Origin: Candidatus Ribeiella danica
GTDB lineage: Bacteria > Chloroflexota > Chloroflexia > Chloroflexales > Roseiflexaceae
Direction of reading: 5' to 3'
Assembly (NCBI GenBank): GCA_016717335.1
Contig: JADKFS010000018.1
Span: 124,001-188,000, forward strand
Length of the DNA stretch: 64,000 nucleotides
The position numbers were made by a program, and so were the translations under genes. Shown one piece after another: positions 1 through 10,828 of this stretch. Positions within the stretch are counted from its first letter, which is position 1; the number at the start of each line of letters is the position of its first letter. The notes beneath the pieces were generated by a model, which did no database searches, was not told the DNA's origin, and saw only the letters and a list, made by a program, of their open reading frames with translations.

Positions 1-917
1 AGCTCGTCGTCGATCTCCTGGAAGGCGGTATGCAGGCCGACCGCGGTGGTCAGCCGGCGGTCGAGCTCGGCCAGCGCGTCGACGCCGCGGCGGAAGTCGT
101 CGAGCCGGCCTGCCGCGCCCGGATCGCGCGCGATCCGGGCGAGCTGGTCGCAGACCGTGCGCAGCGCGCCGACCAGCGTGGCCAGATCGAGCGCGTCGGC
201 GGCGGCGACCAGGCGGGTGTTGGTGCGCGAGAGCTGGCGGTCGATCACATCCTTGAGCAGCGCCAGCGCATCTTTGAGCCGATCGGCCGCGCATACCTCC
301 AGCGCGGCGCGCAACTCGCGCTGGGCCCGGCCGAGCTTCTGCGCCCAGAGGGCCGACTCGCCGGCCAGCGCGGGGCCGGCGGCCTGGGCCAGCAGCAGGT
401 CGGCGGCGACGTACAGCTCCGGCTCGTCGCGCTCCACGTCCTCCCAGGCGGCCTGGTTGGCGGGCAGGCTCTTGCTGAAGCGCACGACGATCGTGTAGCG
501 GTCGTCGAGCTGCTGGAACAGGTCGTGCAGCTTCTTGTAGACGCCCAGCGCCTCGATCTGGCGGCAGGCCACCTGGAAGCTGGCCTGGTAGACCGCCACG
601 GCCGAGCGCGCGCCCGGCATGTGCAGCAGGTCGGACAGCGCCTGCAGCCCCGCGCCCACGCGGGCGGCCGTGGCCGCGGGCGCCGCATCCGCCGCGGAGC
701 CGTCGTCGGGGTGATCCTCGACGGCGACGCCCCAAGCGCGCAGGGTCTCTTTGCTGCGCTGGATCTCGGCACGCGCGTCGACGATGCCATTCGCCACCGC
801 CGGCACGACATAGGCCAACCCACCCTGCGCGGCCTGCTGGACCAGGTAGAGCGCCAGGGTGCGGCGGTAGGTCGCCAGGATGTTCTGCTGCGCCTCGATG
901 TCTTCAGAGGTGGTCAT
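1..917 (-). CDS. Partial helical protein, possible effector-associated domain at N-terminus
   Basis: This reading frame is open from an ATG at 917 to the left edge (305 complete codons, no stop), so the C-terminal part lies outside the window. The protein begins MTTSEDIEAQQNILATYRRT and continues with a stretch ending WGVAVEDHPDD. From memory, Chloroflexota multidomain proteins with CHAT, TIR or NACHT modules often start with a similar helical segment (YRRTLA, QQAA, ARAEIQ, LRAWGVAVED), called effector-associated domains. The rest is Ala/Leu/Arg-rich and looks all-helical, with no membrane segment and no catalytic motif visible. The function is unknown and the domain assignment is inference. 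The true effector domain, if any, would be beyond the left edge. Confidence 0.6.
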   Translation of the reverse strand, partial: MTTSEDIEAQQNILATYRRTLALYLVQQAAQGGLAYVVPAVANGIVDARAEIQRSKETLRAWGVAVEDHPDDGSAADAAPAATAARVGAGLQALSDLLHMPGARSAVAVYQASFQVACRQIEALGVYKKLHDLFQQLDDRYTIVVRFSKSLPANQAAWEDVERDEPELYVAADLLLAQAAGPALAGESALWAQKLGRAQRELRAALEVCAADRLKDALALLKDVIDRQLSRTNTRLVAAADALDLATLVGALRTVCDQLARIARDPGAAGRLDDFRRGVDALAELDRRLTTAVGLHTAFQEIDDE

Positions 918-1258
918 AGTCGGCTGCGCCTGAATGCTTCAGATCCGGTGCTACTGTAGAGAACGCGCGGAAGGGGCAGGTTTAGCGCCTGCCGCGCCAC
1001 TCGCACAGCTCGGTGGCGCGGCCTGCGTAGTTTTGGACGGAAGGCCAACGACGAACTACGGCGCGATTCGTCTCCCTTCGTCGGTCCTCCGTCAAGCGAG
1101 CCCGCCAGCGATTTAACGCGACGTGTATTGGGCCGCCATAGACGCGCGATCTGTGAACGAGAGTGGATCTGTTGATAGCCTAAGTGTATCAGATGGCGCA
1201 AGCGCGGCCGGGCCACACGAGTGGCGGGGGTGACGTATAGTTTTGCAGTGGCCTGATC

Positions 1259-1313
1259 AGCCCGCGCAGCGGGCTTTGTGCCAGGTAGCCGGGGGCTTCA
1301 GCCCGTCGGCGTG
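1259..1313. repeat. REP-like GC-rich hairpins in a gene-free stretch
   Basis: The 576 bases between the partial gene and moxR hold no convincing gene. At 1259-1275 a 7-bp stem with a 3-nt loop (AGCCCGC, GCA, GCGGGCT) is followed by TTTG. It is followed by a second GC-rich hairpin around the string GGGGGCTTCAGCCCGTCGG. Similar GGCTTC-centred hairpins occur near 7161-7190 and 8090-8130. This may be a small dispersed repeat or remnant terminators. Confidence 0.45.
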
Positions 1314-1431
1314 CGGGATGCCGGCAGCCACGCAAAAAGCTACGTCACACACCAGTCGCGGGGGCTATCCGCTGCGCTGAGATCTCCACACAGTCTCGGG
1401 ACTGCCGACCACTCTACCGCGCTTTCGCGGC

Positions 1432-1460
1432 TTGTCAAAGCGCGCGCGCGCCCCTATAAT
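1432..1460 (+). promoter_or_regulatory. Sigma-70-type promoter for moxR
   Basis: TTGTCA at 1432-1437 and a perfect TATAAT at 1455-1460 are separated by 17 bases. Transcription should start near 1467, giving a leader of about 27 nt that contains the GGAGG ribosome binding site at 1484-1488. This promoter lies inside the longer upstream reading frame and so supports the GTG at 1494 as the real start. Confidence 0.75.
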
Positions 1461-1493
1461 GGCCCGCGTCCGCTTACAGCAACGGAGGTTGGT

Positions 1494-2453
<960 letters not shown>

Positions 2454-2457
2454 AAGT

Positions 2458-2516
2458 TCTCAACTTTGAGTTTTGAGTTTCCCAAACCGCAACTCAAAAC
2501 TTAAAACTCAAAACTA
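2458..2516. repeat. Inverted array of an 8-bp word (AACTCAAA type)
   Basis: The moxR-DUF58 gap is filled by repeats of an AGTTTTG/AACTCAAA word that reverse direction in the middle. An 11-bp perfect stem (AGTTTTGAGTT with AACTCAAAACT) flanks a 10-nt centre. The sequence is AT-rich in a GC-rich genome. It removes any recognisable ribosome binding site from the DUF58 gene. It belongs to the class of short-word arrays seen at many gene borders in this window. Confidence 0.7.
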
Positions 2517-2518
2517 TC

Positions 2519-3685
2519 GTGAACGAACTCTTCTGGCTCATGCTGCTGCTGTTTCTCGTCGCGGCCGTGCTGCGCAGCGAGCTGTTCTTCTACCTGCTGT
2601 ACGTCGTGGTCGGCCTGCAGGTGCTCGCGCGGTTCTGGCTGCGCCGCGGCGTCCGCCAGCTGCACTGGCGCCGGCGCGCGCCGGCGGCGGCCTTCCCCGG
2701 CGAGCAGACCACCGTGGAGGTCGAGCTGCACAACGACGGCCTGCTGCCGCTGCCCTGGCTGACCCTGGCCGAGAGCGTGCCGGCGGCGCTGCACAACCCG
2801 CCGACGATCCGCGAGGTGCTGTCGCTCGGCGCGGGCGAGCGCCGCGTGCTGACCTACACGCTGATCGGCAACCGGCGCGGCTACTACCGGCTCGGCCCGC
2901 TCTCGCTCGGCACCGGCGACGTGCTCGGGCTCGACGAGCGCACCCTGTTCGGCCAGGAGCAGCAGGGGCTGACGATCTACCCGCCGACGCTGCCGCTGGC
3001 CGAGCTGGGCCTGCCGGCCGCCCTGCCCTACGGCACGCTGGCCACATCGCAGCGGCTGTTCAGCGACCCGGCGCGGCCGACCGGGGTGCGGCCCTACCAG
3101 GCGGCGGACGGAGTGCGCCGGATCGACTGGAAGACGACCGCGCACGCCGGCAGCCCGCAGGTGCGCCGCTACCAGCCGGCGATCGCGCTCGAGACGCTGA
3201 TCGCCCTGGCGTTCTCGCGCCAGGAGTACGGCGGCCGCTACGCCTACGATACGATGGAGCGCGCGCTGGTCGCCGCCGCCTCGATCGCGGCGCACCTGGC
3301 CGCGCGCCGCCAGCCGATCGGCCTGTGCACGACCGGGCGAGATGGCGCGACCAGCCAGCCCGCCGCCACAGTGCCGGTCGGGCCGGGGCGGGCGCACCTG
3401 ATCAGCGTGCTGGGAACGCTCGGCCGGCTGGAGCCGGCGGCCGAGGGAAGCCTGCCCGCGCTGACCGCGCACGCCGCCGCCGGCCTCGGCTGGGGCAGCA
3501 CCGTCGTCATCATCACCGGCCAGCGCGGGCCGGATCTTGTCGCGCAGCTGCTGCCGCTGCGGCGGCGCGGCCTGAGCGTCGCGCTGATCATCACCGAGCC
3601 GACCCCGGCCGACCTGGGGCTGCCGCGCCAGCACGGCATCACCACCTACGGGCTGTGGCGCGACGGGTACCCGTCGGCGGGATAG
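2519..3685 (+). CDS. DUF58 membrane-anchored protein
   Basis: This 388-aa protein starts with GTG. Two hydrophobic segments occupy about residues 5-40 (LFWLMLLLFLVAAVL and LFFYLLYVVVGL). A beta-rich middle follows, and then the DUF58 hallmark around 185-215 (GVRPYQAADGVRRIDWKTTA). The C-terminal part resembles a degenerate VWA fold (VVIITG, LSVALIITE). Such proteins pair with MoxR ATPases; the function is assigned by family only. No Shine-Dalgarno is visible because a tandem-word array directly precedes the start. The next gene begins 6 nt after this stop, so all three genes are probably one operon. Confidence 0.88.
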   Translation: MNELFWLMLLLFLVAAVLRSELFFYLLYVVVGLQVLARFWLRRGVRQLHWRRRAPAAAFPGEQTTVEVELHNDGLLPLPWLTLAESVPAALHNPPTIREVLSLGAGERRVLTYTLIGNRRGYYRLGPLSLGTGDVLGLDERTLFGQEQQGLTIYPPTLPLAELGLPAALPYGTLATSQRLFSDPARPTGVRPYQAADGVRRIDWKTTAHAGSPQVRRYQPAIALETLIALAFSRQEYGGRYAYDTMERALVAAASIAAHLAARRQPIGLCTTGRDGATSQPAATVPVGPGRAHLISVLGTLGRLEPAAEGSLPALTAHAAAGLGWGSTVVIITGQRGPDLVAQLLPLRRRGLSVALIITEPTPADLGLPRQHGITTYGLWRDGYPSAG

Positions 3686-3690
3686 GGCCA

Positions 3691-4965
3691 ATGCACTTCC
3701 TACACATCGTCCAGCTCTACTACCCGGTCGCGACGGGCGCGGGCCGCTACTTCGCGGAGGTCGGCGAGCGGCTGGCGCGCGAGGGCCACCGGGTGACGGT
3801 GCTCGCCACCGACGCCTACGACCTGGAGTACCTCTGGAACCCGGCGCGCCGCCGCGTCGAGCTGCCGGAGGAGGTCCACGGCGGCGTGCGGATCGTGCGG
3901 CTGCCGGTGCAGCGAGCCCCCGGCCCGCCGATCGTCTACCCGATCGTGCGCCGGCTGATGGTCGAGCTGTCGCGCGTGCCCGGCAGCGAGCCGCTGCTGC
4001 GCCGGATGGCGGCGATCACGCCGCGGCTGCCGGGCCTGACGCACTTCTTCGCCAGCGGCGAGCGGTTCGACCTGGTCCACGCCACCAACATCACACTCGA
4101 CTTCGCGGTGCTGCCGGCCTACGCGTTCGCCCGCCAGCGCAGGGTCCCGTTCGTCTGCACGCCGTTCGTCCACCTCGGGGCGCCGGGCGACAGCACGATC
4201 CTGCGCTACTACAGCATGCGCCACCAGGTCGAGCTGCTGCGCCGCAGCGACCGCGTGATCACGATGACCGGGCTGGAGGCCGACGCGCTGGCGGCGCGCG
4301 GCGTCCCGCGCGCGGCGATGCGGCGGATCGGCGTGGGGGTGGACCCGGCCGAGATCGCGGGGGGCGACGGCGCGCGCTTCCGCGCGGAGCACGGCGTCGC
4401 CGGGCCGCTGGTGCTGTACATCGGCGCGCTGGCCTACGACAAGGGCGCCGTCCACACCGTCGAGGCGCTGCGCCGGCTGTGGGCGCAGGGCTCGGACGCG
4501 ACCCTGGCGCTGATCGGCGCGCCGCTGGCGCACTTCACCAAGTTCTACGAGCAGCTGCCCGCCGACGCCAGGGCGCGCATCCGGCTGCTGCCCTACGCGC
4601 CGGACGACGTCAAGCGCGACGCGCTGGCCGCCGCCGACGTGTTCGCGATGCCCTCGCGCACCGACTCGTTCGGCATCACCTACCTGGAGGCCTGGTGCTA
4701 CGGCGTGCCGGTGGTCGGCGCGCGGGCCGGCGGCGTGCCGGACGTGATCGACGACGGCCGCGACGGGCTGCTCACACCCTTCGGCGACGTGGACGCGATC
4801 GCCGGAGCGATCGGCCGGCTGCTGCGCGACCGCACCCTGGCCCAGCGGCTCGGGGCGACGGGCCAGGCCAAGGTGCTGCGCGAGCTGACCTGGGACCGGA
4901 TCTACGCCCAGGTCCGCGCGGTCTACGACGAGCTGACCGAGGGAAGGATGAAGGATGAAGGATGA
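3691..4965 (+). CDS. GT4-type glycosyltransferase
   Basis: This 424-aa protein has the GT-B, family 4 layout. The N-terminus MHFLHIVQLYYPVATGAGRY has the GGxxR-like donor/acceptor loop. The Rossmann C-domain begins at VLYIGALAYDKGA. The nucleotide-sugar motif is SRTDSFGITYLEAWCYGVPVVGARAGGVPDVI, with the conserved E of the EAxxxGxPVV element. It probably transfers a sugar to a lipid or polysaccharide acceptor at the inner face of the membrane; the substrate is unknown. The ATG at 3691 lies 5 nt after the DUF58 stop. The last residues (GRMKDEG) and the stop codon come from a short tandem array, so the original C-terminus may have been altered by the repeat. Confidence 0.9.
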   Translation: MHFLHIVQLYYPVATGAGRYFAEVGERLAREGHRVTVLATDAYDLEYLWNPARRRVELPEEVHGGVRIVRLPVQRAPGPPIVYPIVRRLMVELSRVPGSEPLLRRMAAITPRLPGLTHFFASGERFDLVHATNITLDFAVLPAYAFARQRRVPFVCTPFVHLGAPGDSTILRYYSMRHQVELLRRSDRVITMTGLEADALAARGVPRAAMRRIGVGVDPAEIAGGDGARFRAEHGVAGPLVLYIGALAYDKGAVHTVEALRRLWAQGSDATLALIGAPLAHFTKFYEQLPADARARIRLLPYAPDDVKRDALAAADVFAMPSRTDSFGITYLEAWCYGVPVVGARAGGVPDVIDDGRDGLLTPFGDVDAIAGAIGRLLRDRTLAQRLGATGQAKVLRELTWDRIYAQVRAVYDELTEGRMKDEG

Positions 4966-5063
4966 AGACCGAGCGTTGAGCGCTGAACGTCACCTTGTCT
5001 CCTTGCATCCTTGTCTCCTTGCCTCCTTGTCTCCTTGTCTCCTTGTCTCCTTGTCTCCTTGTC
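4944..5063. repeat. Tandem arrays AAGGATG (7 bp) and CCTTGTCT (8 bp)
   Basis: Three to four copies of AAGGATG at 4944-4967 overlap the end of the glycosyltransferase gene. They are followed at 4993-5063 by about nine copies of an 8-bp word CCTTGTCT with few variants (one GCAT, one GCCT). The same word, on either strand, recurs at 14392-14475 and 40661-40763. It lies between convergent genes. No gene is seen in 4966-5101. Confidence 0.85.
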
Positions 5064-5101
5064 ATCGCACCCAAGCCCCACCAGGGATCCTTGTCACGCG
5101 C

Positions 5102-6295
5102 TCACCGCGCCAGCCTGCGGCCTGTGAGCTGCCTGAGCATCCCGCGCGCGATCACCATGCGGTGCACCTCGGAGGGGCCGTCGTAGATCCGGAAGGCGCG
5201 CGCCTCGCGGTAGAAGTCGGCCAGCGGCGTGTCGCCCGAGATGCCGAGCGAGCCGCAGATCTGCAGCGCGCGGTCGATCACGCGGTTGATCGCCTCGGAG
5301 ACGAACACCTTGCACATCGCCGTCTCGCGGCGGGCCTCCTGGCCCTGCGCCAGCAGCCAGGCCGCCTGCAGGATCATCAGGCGCCCGGCGTGCAGATCGA
5401 TCTCCGAGTCGGCCAGCATCCACTGGATCGCCTCGTGGCGGGCGAGCTGCGCCCCGAACGCCTCGCGCTCGATCGCCCGCGTGGCCGCGATTTCGAGCGC
5501 GCGCTGCGCCACGCCAGTCCAGCGCATGCAGTGGGTCAGGCGCGCCGGCCCGAGCCGCAGCTGGGTCAGCCGGAAGCCCTTGCCAACCTCGCCGAGGATG
5601 GCATCGTCCGGCACCTCACACCCCTCGAAGAACAGCTCGCCGTGCCCGCCCGGCGTCGCGACCGTCAGCCCCTCGACGCGGCGCGCCAGCCGCATGCCGA
5701 GCGCGCCGGCGTCGACCAGGAACAGCGTGCAGCCCTCGGCGGCCGGGACGTCGGGGTTGGTGCGCGCCATCACGATGAAGAACGCCGCGCCATCGGCGCC
5801 GGTGGCATACCACTTGTGCCCGTCGATCACCCAGCGGTCGCCGCGCCGCTCGGCGCGCGTCTTGATCATGGTCGGGTCGGCGCCGGCCCCCGGCGCGGGC
5901 TCGGTCATCGCGAAGCACGAGCGGACGCGCCCCTCGGCCAGCGGCCGCAGGTAGCGATCCTGCTGCGCCGGGCTGCCGACCAGGTGCAGCAGGTGGATGT
6001 TGCCCTCGTCGGGCGCGCTGCAGTTGAGCGCCAGCGGGCCGAGCAGGCTGCGCCCGGCCGCCTCGAATACGGGGCTGCACTCCAGCAGGTCGAGCCCGAG
6101 CCCGCCGTACTCGACCGGCAGCTGCGGCCCGTAGACGCCGGCGGCGCGGGCGCGCGCGCGCAGCTCCGCCAGCGCTTCAGGGGAGAGACCATCCGGGTGC
6201 GGTGGCTGCGACTCGAGCGGGATCACCTCGTCGCGAACGAATGCCTTGACGCGCTCGGCCAGCTCGGCGGCGCGCGGGGAGGGAGAGAAGTCCAT
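5102..6295 (-). CDS. Acyl-CoA dehydrogenase (ACAD10/11-like)
   Basis: This 397-aa flavoprotein has the complete acyl-CoA dehydrogenase fold. The N-terminal helical domain contains YGGLGLD. The middle beta domain contains CFAMTEPAPGAGADPT, the FAD/substrate segment, and GHKWYATGA. The C-terminal helices contain RLGPARLTHCMRW and IYDGPSEVHRM. It should catalyse alpha,beta-desaturation of an acyl-CoA with electron transfer to ETF in the cytoplasm; the substrate is not evident. AAAGGAG sits upstream of ATG 6295. The histidine phosphatase gene ends 11 nt upstream, suggesting one operon. ACADs of this subgroup often co-occur with an APH-like kinase and DUF6285, both of which lie 6-8 kb away here. 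Confidence 0.92.
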   Translation of the reverse strand: MDFSPSPRAAELAERVKAFVRDEVIPLESQPPHPDGLSPEALAELRARARAAGVYGPQLPVEYGGLGLDLLECSPVFEAAGRSLLGPLALNCSAPDEGNIHLLHLVGSPAQQDRYLRPLAEGRVRSCFAMTEPAPGAGADPTMIKTRAERRGDRWVIDGHKWYATGADGAAFFIVMARTNPDVPAAEGCTLFLVDAGALGMRLARRVEGLTVATPGGHGELFFEGCEVPDDAILGEVGKGFRLTQLRLGPARLTHCMRWTGVAQRALEIAATRAIEREAFGAQLARHEAIQWMLADSEIDLHAGRLMILQAAWLLAQGQEARRETAMCKVFVSEAINRVIDRALQICGSLGISGDTPLADFYREARAFRIYDGPSEVHRMVIARGMLRQLTGRRLAR

Positions 6296-6306
6296 CGTCA
6301 GCTCCT

Positions 6307-6993
6307 TTATTCCTCCGTGGGCGGAAACTCCAGGAAGTAGCGCTCCATCGTCGTCAGCGACAGGCCGGCCTTGAGCGGGTTGTAGGGCGTGTAGTTGACG
6401 GCCCGGACGATGCCGTAGCCGCGCTCGTCGAAGTCGATCAGGTTGATGCAGCCGGCGTCCTGCTCGAAATGGCCCAGGCCGTGCAATTCGAGGCCGAGCA
6501 CATCGGCGAGAATGATGCGGTTGACGCCGCCGTGCAGCACCAGCAGCATCGTTCCCCAGGCAGTGTCGGCGATCAGCTCGCGGAAGGCCGGCAGCACCCG
6601 GTCGCGGAAGTCGCCGAAGGTCTCGCCGAGCAGGAACGTATCGGTCGGGCTCAGCCGGCGCGTCAGCGCGTCGACGAAGGTGCTGCGCAGCTCGGCCGGC
6701 GGAAGGTGGGCGATCCGGCCTCCGCGGATCTCGCTCAGCGCCGGCACGGTCTCGATCGGCACGTCGCGCGCGCCGAGCACGATCTGCGCCGTCTCGACGG
6801 TGCGCGCCAGCCCGCTGACCACCGCGCGGTCGAGCGACACGTCGGCGAGCGCCTGGGCGGCGGCGCGGGCTTGAGCGCGGCCCGCTTCGTTCAGGTGGAC
6901 GTGGTCGGGCGGCACATGGCGGCCCTGCTCGACATAGTTGACCTCGCCGTGGCGCAGCAGGTAGAGCCGGCGGCGATTCGGGAAGACTTGCAT
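6307..6993 (-). CDS. Histidine phosphatase superfamily protein
   Basis: This 228-aa protein carries the RHG motif near the N-terminus (LYLLRHGEVNY), with the catalytic His at about residue 15. The second active-site His is in LLVLHGGVNR. Phosphoglycerate mutase-like branch-1 features (SGLARTVETAQI, ALSEIRGG) are present. It is probably a phosphomonoesterase rather than a glycolytic mutase. It starts at ATG 6993 with no clear Shine-Dalgarno and is followed closely by the acyl-CoA dehydrogenase gene, whose kinase partner would need an opposing phosphatase. That functional link is inference. Confidence 0.87.
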   Translation of the reverse strand: MQVFPNRRRLYLLRHGEVNYVEQGRHVPPDHVHLNEAGRAQARAAAQALADVSLDRAVVSGLARTVETAQIVLGARDVPIETVPALSEIRGGRIAHLPPAELRSTFVDALTRRLSPTDTFLLGETFGDFRDRVLPAFRELIADTAWGTMLLVLHGGVNRIILADVLGLELHGLGHFEQDAGCINLIDFDERGYGIVRAVNYTPYNPLKAGLSLTTMERYFLEFPPTEE

Positions 6994-7429
6994 AGGCGCG
7001 GTTTCCAGACTATGATTGCATGGTTCCTGGGGTGTATCTGTGGACTACTGCGCTGCGCGGAAAGAGCGATCTGGCCGCTCGAGCGCAGCGCCCTGCGTGG
7101 CGGCGCTGCGAAGGGGTTGAGTCGCCGCGTCGGCCGCTCTAGTATAGCACGGGTCGGTACTGGTGGCCGCAGGCTTCGGCCTCCGGGGGGGGCGGGCGTG
7201 CAAAACCACGCGGCGCGCCCAGCCTGTCAATCGTCAAGAACAATGACGACAATCGCAATCTGCGCCGGCCCATGTGAAAAAATCCATACCGCTCGATCGG
7301 CCTATAGGGCTATGATAGTAGAAAGACGACGAGCCGTGATCGCCGCCGCGTAGAGCGCCGAAGTTGGCTGAGACCGAGATCGCCCTGCCGAGCGTCTCAT
7401 CGATGATGACGCAGGTAGAGAAGGGATAG
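6994..7429. other. Gene-free divergent region
   Basis: No coding region is supported here. On the minus strand TGC followed by TATACT (7141-7149) could be an extended -10 for the histidine phosphatase operon. A GC-rich GGCTTC-centred hairpin lies at about 7161-7190. On the plus strand TATGAT at 7311-7316 is a weak -10 candidate for the copper protein gene. Confidence 0.4.
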
Positions 7430-8086
7430 ATGATGAGCTTTTATGTCGAGCTGATGAACTGCGGGTCGGTGGTGCGCCGGCTGCCGAAGATCGGAGCGGT
7501 CGCGCTGGCGCTGCTGGCGCTGGCGTTCTTGCTGACAGCCTGCCTGCCGCAGCCCAGGCCCGACGAGGCCATGGCCAAGGTGGTCATCCGACCGAAGCAC
7601 ACCGCCACGGAGGCAGCTATCCCCGCCGCGCCGCTGAAGCCTACCGCCACACCACCGAAGCCGACCGCCGCGCCGGCCCCTACGGCCGCGCCGGTGGCGC
7701 TGCCGGCCGCGCAGGCCGGGCTGGCGCTGAAGATCGGCACCGCCGGCGAGGACTGGCTGTTCAGCCCGGCCGCGATCGAGTCCAGCGCCGGCGAGACAGT
7801 CGCGCTGACCTTCACGAACAACGCCGCCGTGCAGCGCCACAACTGGGTGCTCGTCCGGGGCGGCGACGACGTGGCGGCAGATGTGAACGCGGCCGGCGCG
7901 GAGGCAGGCGAGGCCGCGGGCTACCTCGTCGCCGACCCACGCATCGTCGCGCACACCGCGGGGCTGGTCGGCGGCGGCGCGAGCGCGACGCTGATCTTCA
8001 CGCCCGAGGCCGGGACCTACACGTTCCTCTGCACCGTGCCGGGGCACTACGACACCGGCATGAGCGGCACGCTGACCGTACAATAA
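7430..8086 (+). CDS. Auracyanin-like blue copper lipoprotein
   Basis: This 218-aa protein has a signal segment (about residues 18-37) ending in the lipobox LLTAC, with Cys38 as the predicted lipidated residue. A Pro/Thr/Ala linker of about 50 residues and a C-terminal cupredoxin domain follow. Type-1 copper ligands are visible: His137 (QRHNWVL), then Cys201, His206 and Met211 in a C-X4-H-X4-M arrangement (FLCTVPGHYDTGM). This matches auracyanins, the membrane-tethered electron carriers of Chloroflexi. It probably shuttles electrons outside the membrane, perhaps with the Rieske/cytochrome b complex at 31-34.6 kb; this partner is inferred. The start ATG ATG is preceded by GAAGGGA. Confidence 0.85.
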   Translation: MMSFYVELMNCGSVVRRLPKIGAVALALLALAFLLTACLPQPRPDEAMAKVVIRPKHTATEAAIPAAPLKPTATPPKPTAAPAPTAAPVALPAAQAGLALKIGTAGEDWLFSPAAIESSAGETVALTFTNNAAVQRHNWVLVRGGDDVAADVNAAGAEAGEAAGYLVADPRIVAHTAGLVGGGASATLIFTPEAGTYTFLCTVPGHYDTGMSGTLTVQ

Positions 8087-8268
8087 CCCCCAGGCTTCGC
8101 CGTCGGGGGCCTCCGGCCCCGCCACACCCAAGACTCATGCAACGCCTTTTTGACCCCACCCCCTCCCGGCCCCGTTCTCCTGTCGCCACGGGAGAGCAGG
8201 ATTGGTAAAGATCTCTTCACCGCAAAAAATCGTATCCATCCCCAATAATTCCGCTTCAGAACCTATGA

Positions 8269-8274
8269 TATAAT
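8269..8274 (+). promoter_or_regulatory. -10 element upstream of the AOR operon
   Basis: A perfect TATAAT lies here; the expected -35 region (8246-8251, TAATTC) is poor, suggesting an activator-dependent promoter. Transcription would begin near 8281, giving a long leader before the aldehyde oxidoreductase gene. Confidence 0.5.
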
Positions 8275-8280
8275 GGGAAC

Positions 8281-8403
8281 GGAGCATCCTCCGTTAAGAA
8301 TCCCGTTGTTTGTCCATATCAGCGCCCTGGGTGGCGCGAATGTTGTCCATGCGCCTGATGGCGATATGCCGCCATGTGACTGTTTGCGTGCTAGGAGGCA
8401 ACG
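8281..8403 (+). promoter_or_regulatory. Candidate structured leader (possible Moco/Tuco riboswitch)
   Basis: Between the -10 element and a small reading frame the RNA can form several GC hairpins. These include GCGCC with GGCGC around CTGGGT (about 8320-8336), CGCC with GGCG around TGAT, and an upstream GGAG/CTCC pair (8281-8296). Moco/Tuco RNA motifs precede molybdenum or tungsten enzyme and cofactor genes, and the downstream gene encodes a tungstopterin enzyme. I cannot match the motif consensus by eye, so this is a candidate only. It ends at AGGAGG (8393-8398). Confidence 0.3.
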
Positions 8404-8610
8404 ATGCCGTCCGCCGTGCTCAAGCTATACGAATTAGCGCATGAGCCACCCGAGGAGCGGCGCCGTAAGCTGCCCTTCGCCAGTCGCCGCCCGCGCTTCA
8501 TCCACATGCCCCTCATACGCAACCCGGCCAATCGGCCCGGGGCAGCCTGGCCTCGCCTGCACTATGGCCGACACAGCGACGAGATTGCGCTGCTCACGCC
8601 TGTACCATAG
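8404..8610 (+). CDS. Possible 68-aa leader peptide or small protein
   Basis: The ATG at 8404 follows a perfect AGGAGG with 5-nt spacing. The 68-aa product (starts MPSAVLKLYELAHEPPEERR) is Pro/Arg-rich, with no membrane segment and no known motif. It may be a genuine small protein, a translated leader coupled to regulation of the AOR operon, or a chance frame behind a riboswitch expression platform. The strong ribosome binding site is the only solid support. The 150 nt after it and before AOR have no other frame. Confidence 0.35.
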   Translation: MPSAVLKLYELAHEPPEERRRKLPFASRRPRFIHMPLIRNPANRPGAAWPRLHYGRHSDEIALLTPVP

Positions 8611-8760
8611 GACGATCGGTCGAAAGGAAGGTGAAACCAAAGGCCGCGTGTAAGACGGCTAGTGGCAGCAGATCGGGCTGAGCGACGATGTGAAGGCGTC
8701 CGTCGCACACATCCACCGCAACGATGTTCTTCGAGAGTACTGCAACGCAAGGAGAAAACC

Positions 8761-10587
<1,827 letters not shown>

Positions 10588-10619
10588 CTGTTTCCAGCCG
10601 ATGGGTGCGGCAAGCGGCC

Positions 10620-10676
10620 CTCCCTCACCCCCTACCCCTCTCCCGTGACCACGGGAGAGGGGTAGGGGCGGGGGTA
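10620..10676. repeat. Palindromic element PAL-1, arms only
   Basis: CCCTCACCCC leads into a perfect 16-bp stem (10632-10647 with 10650-10665, loop AC), followed by GGGGCGGGGG. It has the C-rich and G-rich arms of the dispersed family but no variable core hairpin. It lies between AOR and the MoaD-like gene, so it is unlikely to be a strong terminator if the operon is intact. Confidence 0.7.
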
Positions 10677-10828
10677 ACTCGCTACAGCACAGCGCCATAA
10701 ACAAACAACCGACCCTCAAGAGGGCAGGGGTGAGAGCTGGCGCAACGCCCATCTGGACGCATTTAGCGGCTCGCCGCGCGGCGATGAGGGCGAGCGGGAT
10801 GCGGTAACCGCATCATCAAAAGGAATCT

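Noticed and set aside
30..959. 309-aa plus-strand frame over the first gene
   Set aside because: It lies exactly antisense to an open minus-strand frame whose protein has normal composition; the plus product is Gln/Arg/Gly-rich shadow sequence.
914..1216. 100-aa minus-strand frame in the first intergenic region
   Set aside because: No ribosome binding site, Arg-rich composition, no recognisable motif.
2473..3690. N-terminal extension of the GT4 gene through the DUF58 region
   Set aside because: The extension is an out-of-frame shadow of DUF58; the GT-B fold starts at the ATG at 3691.
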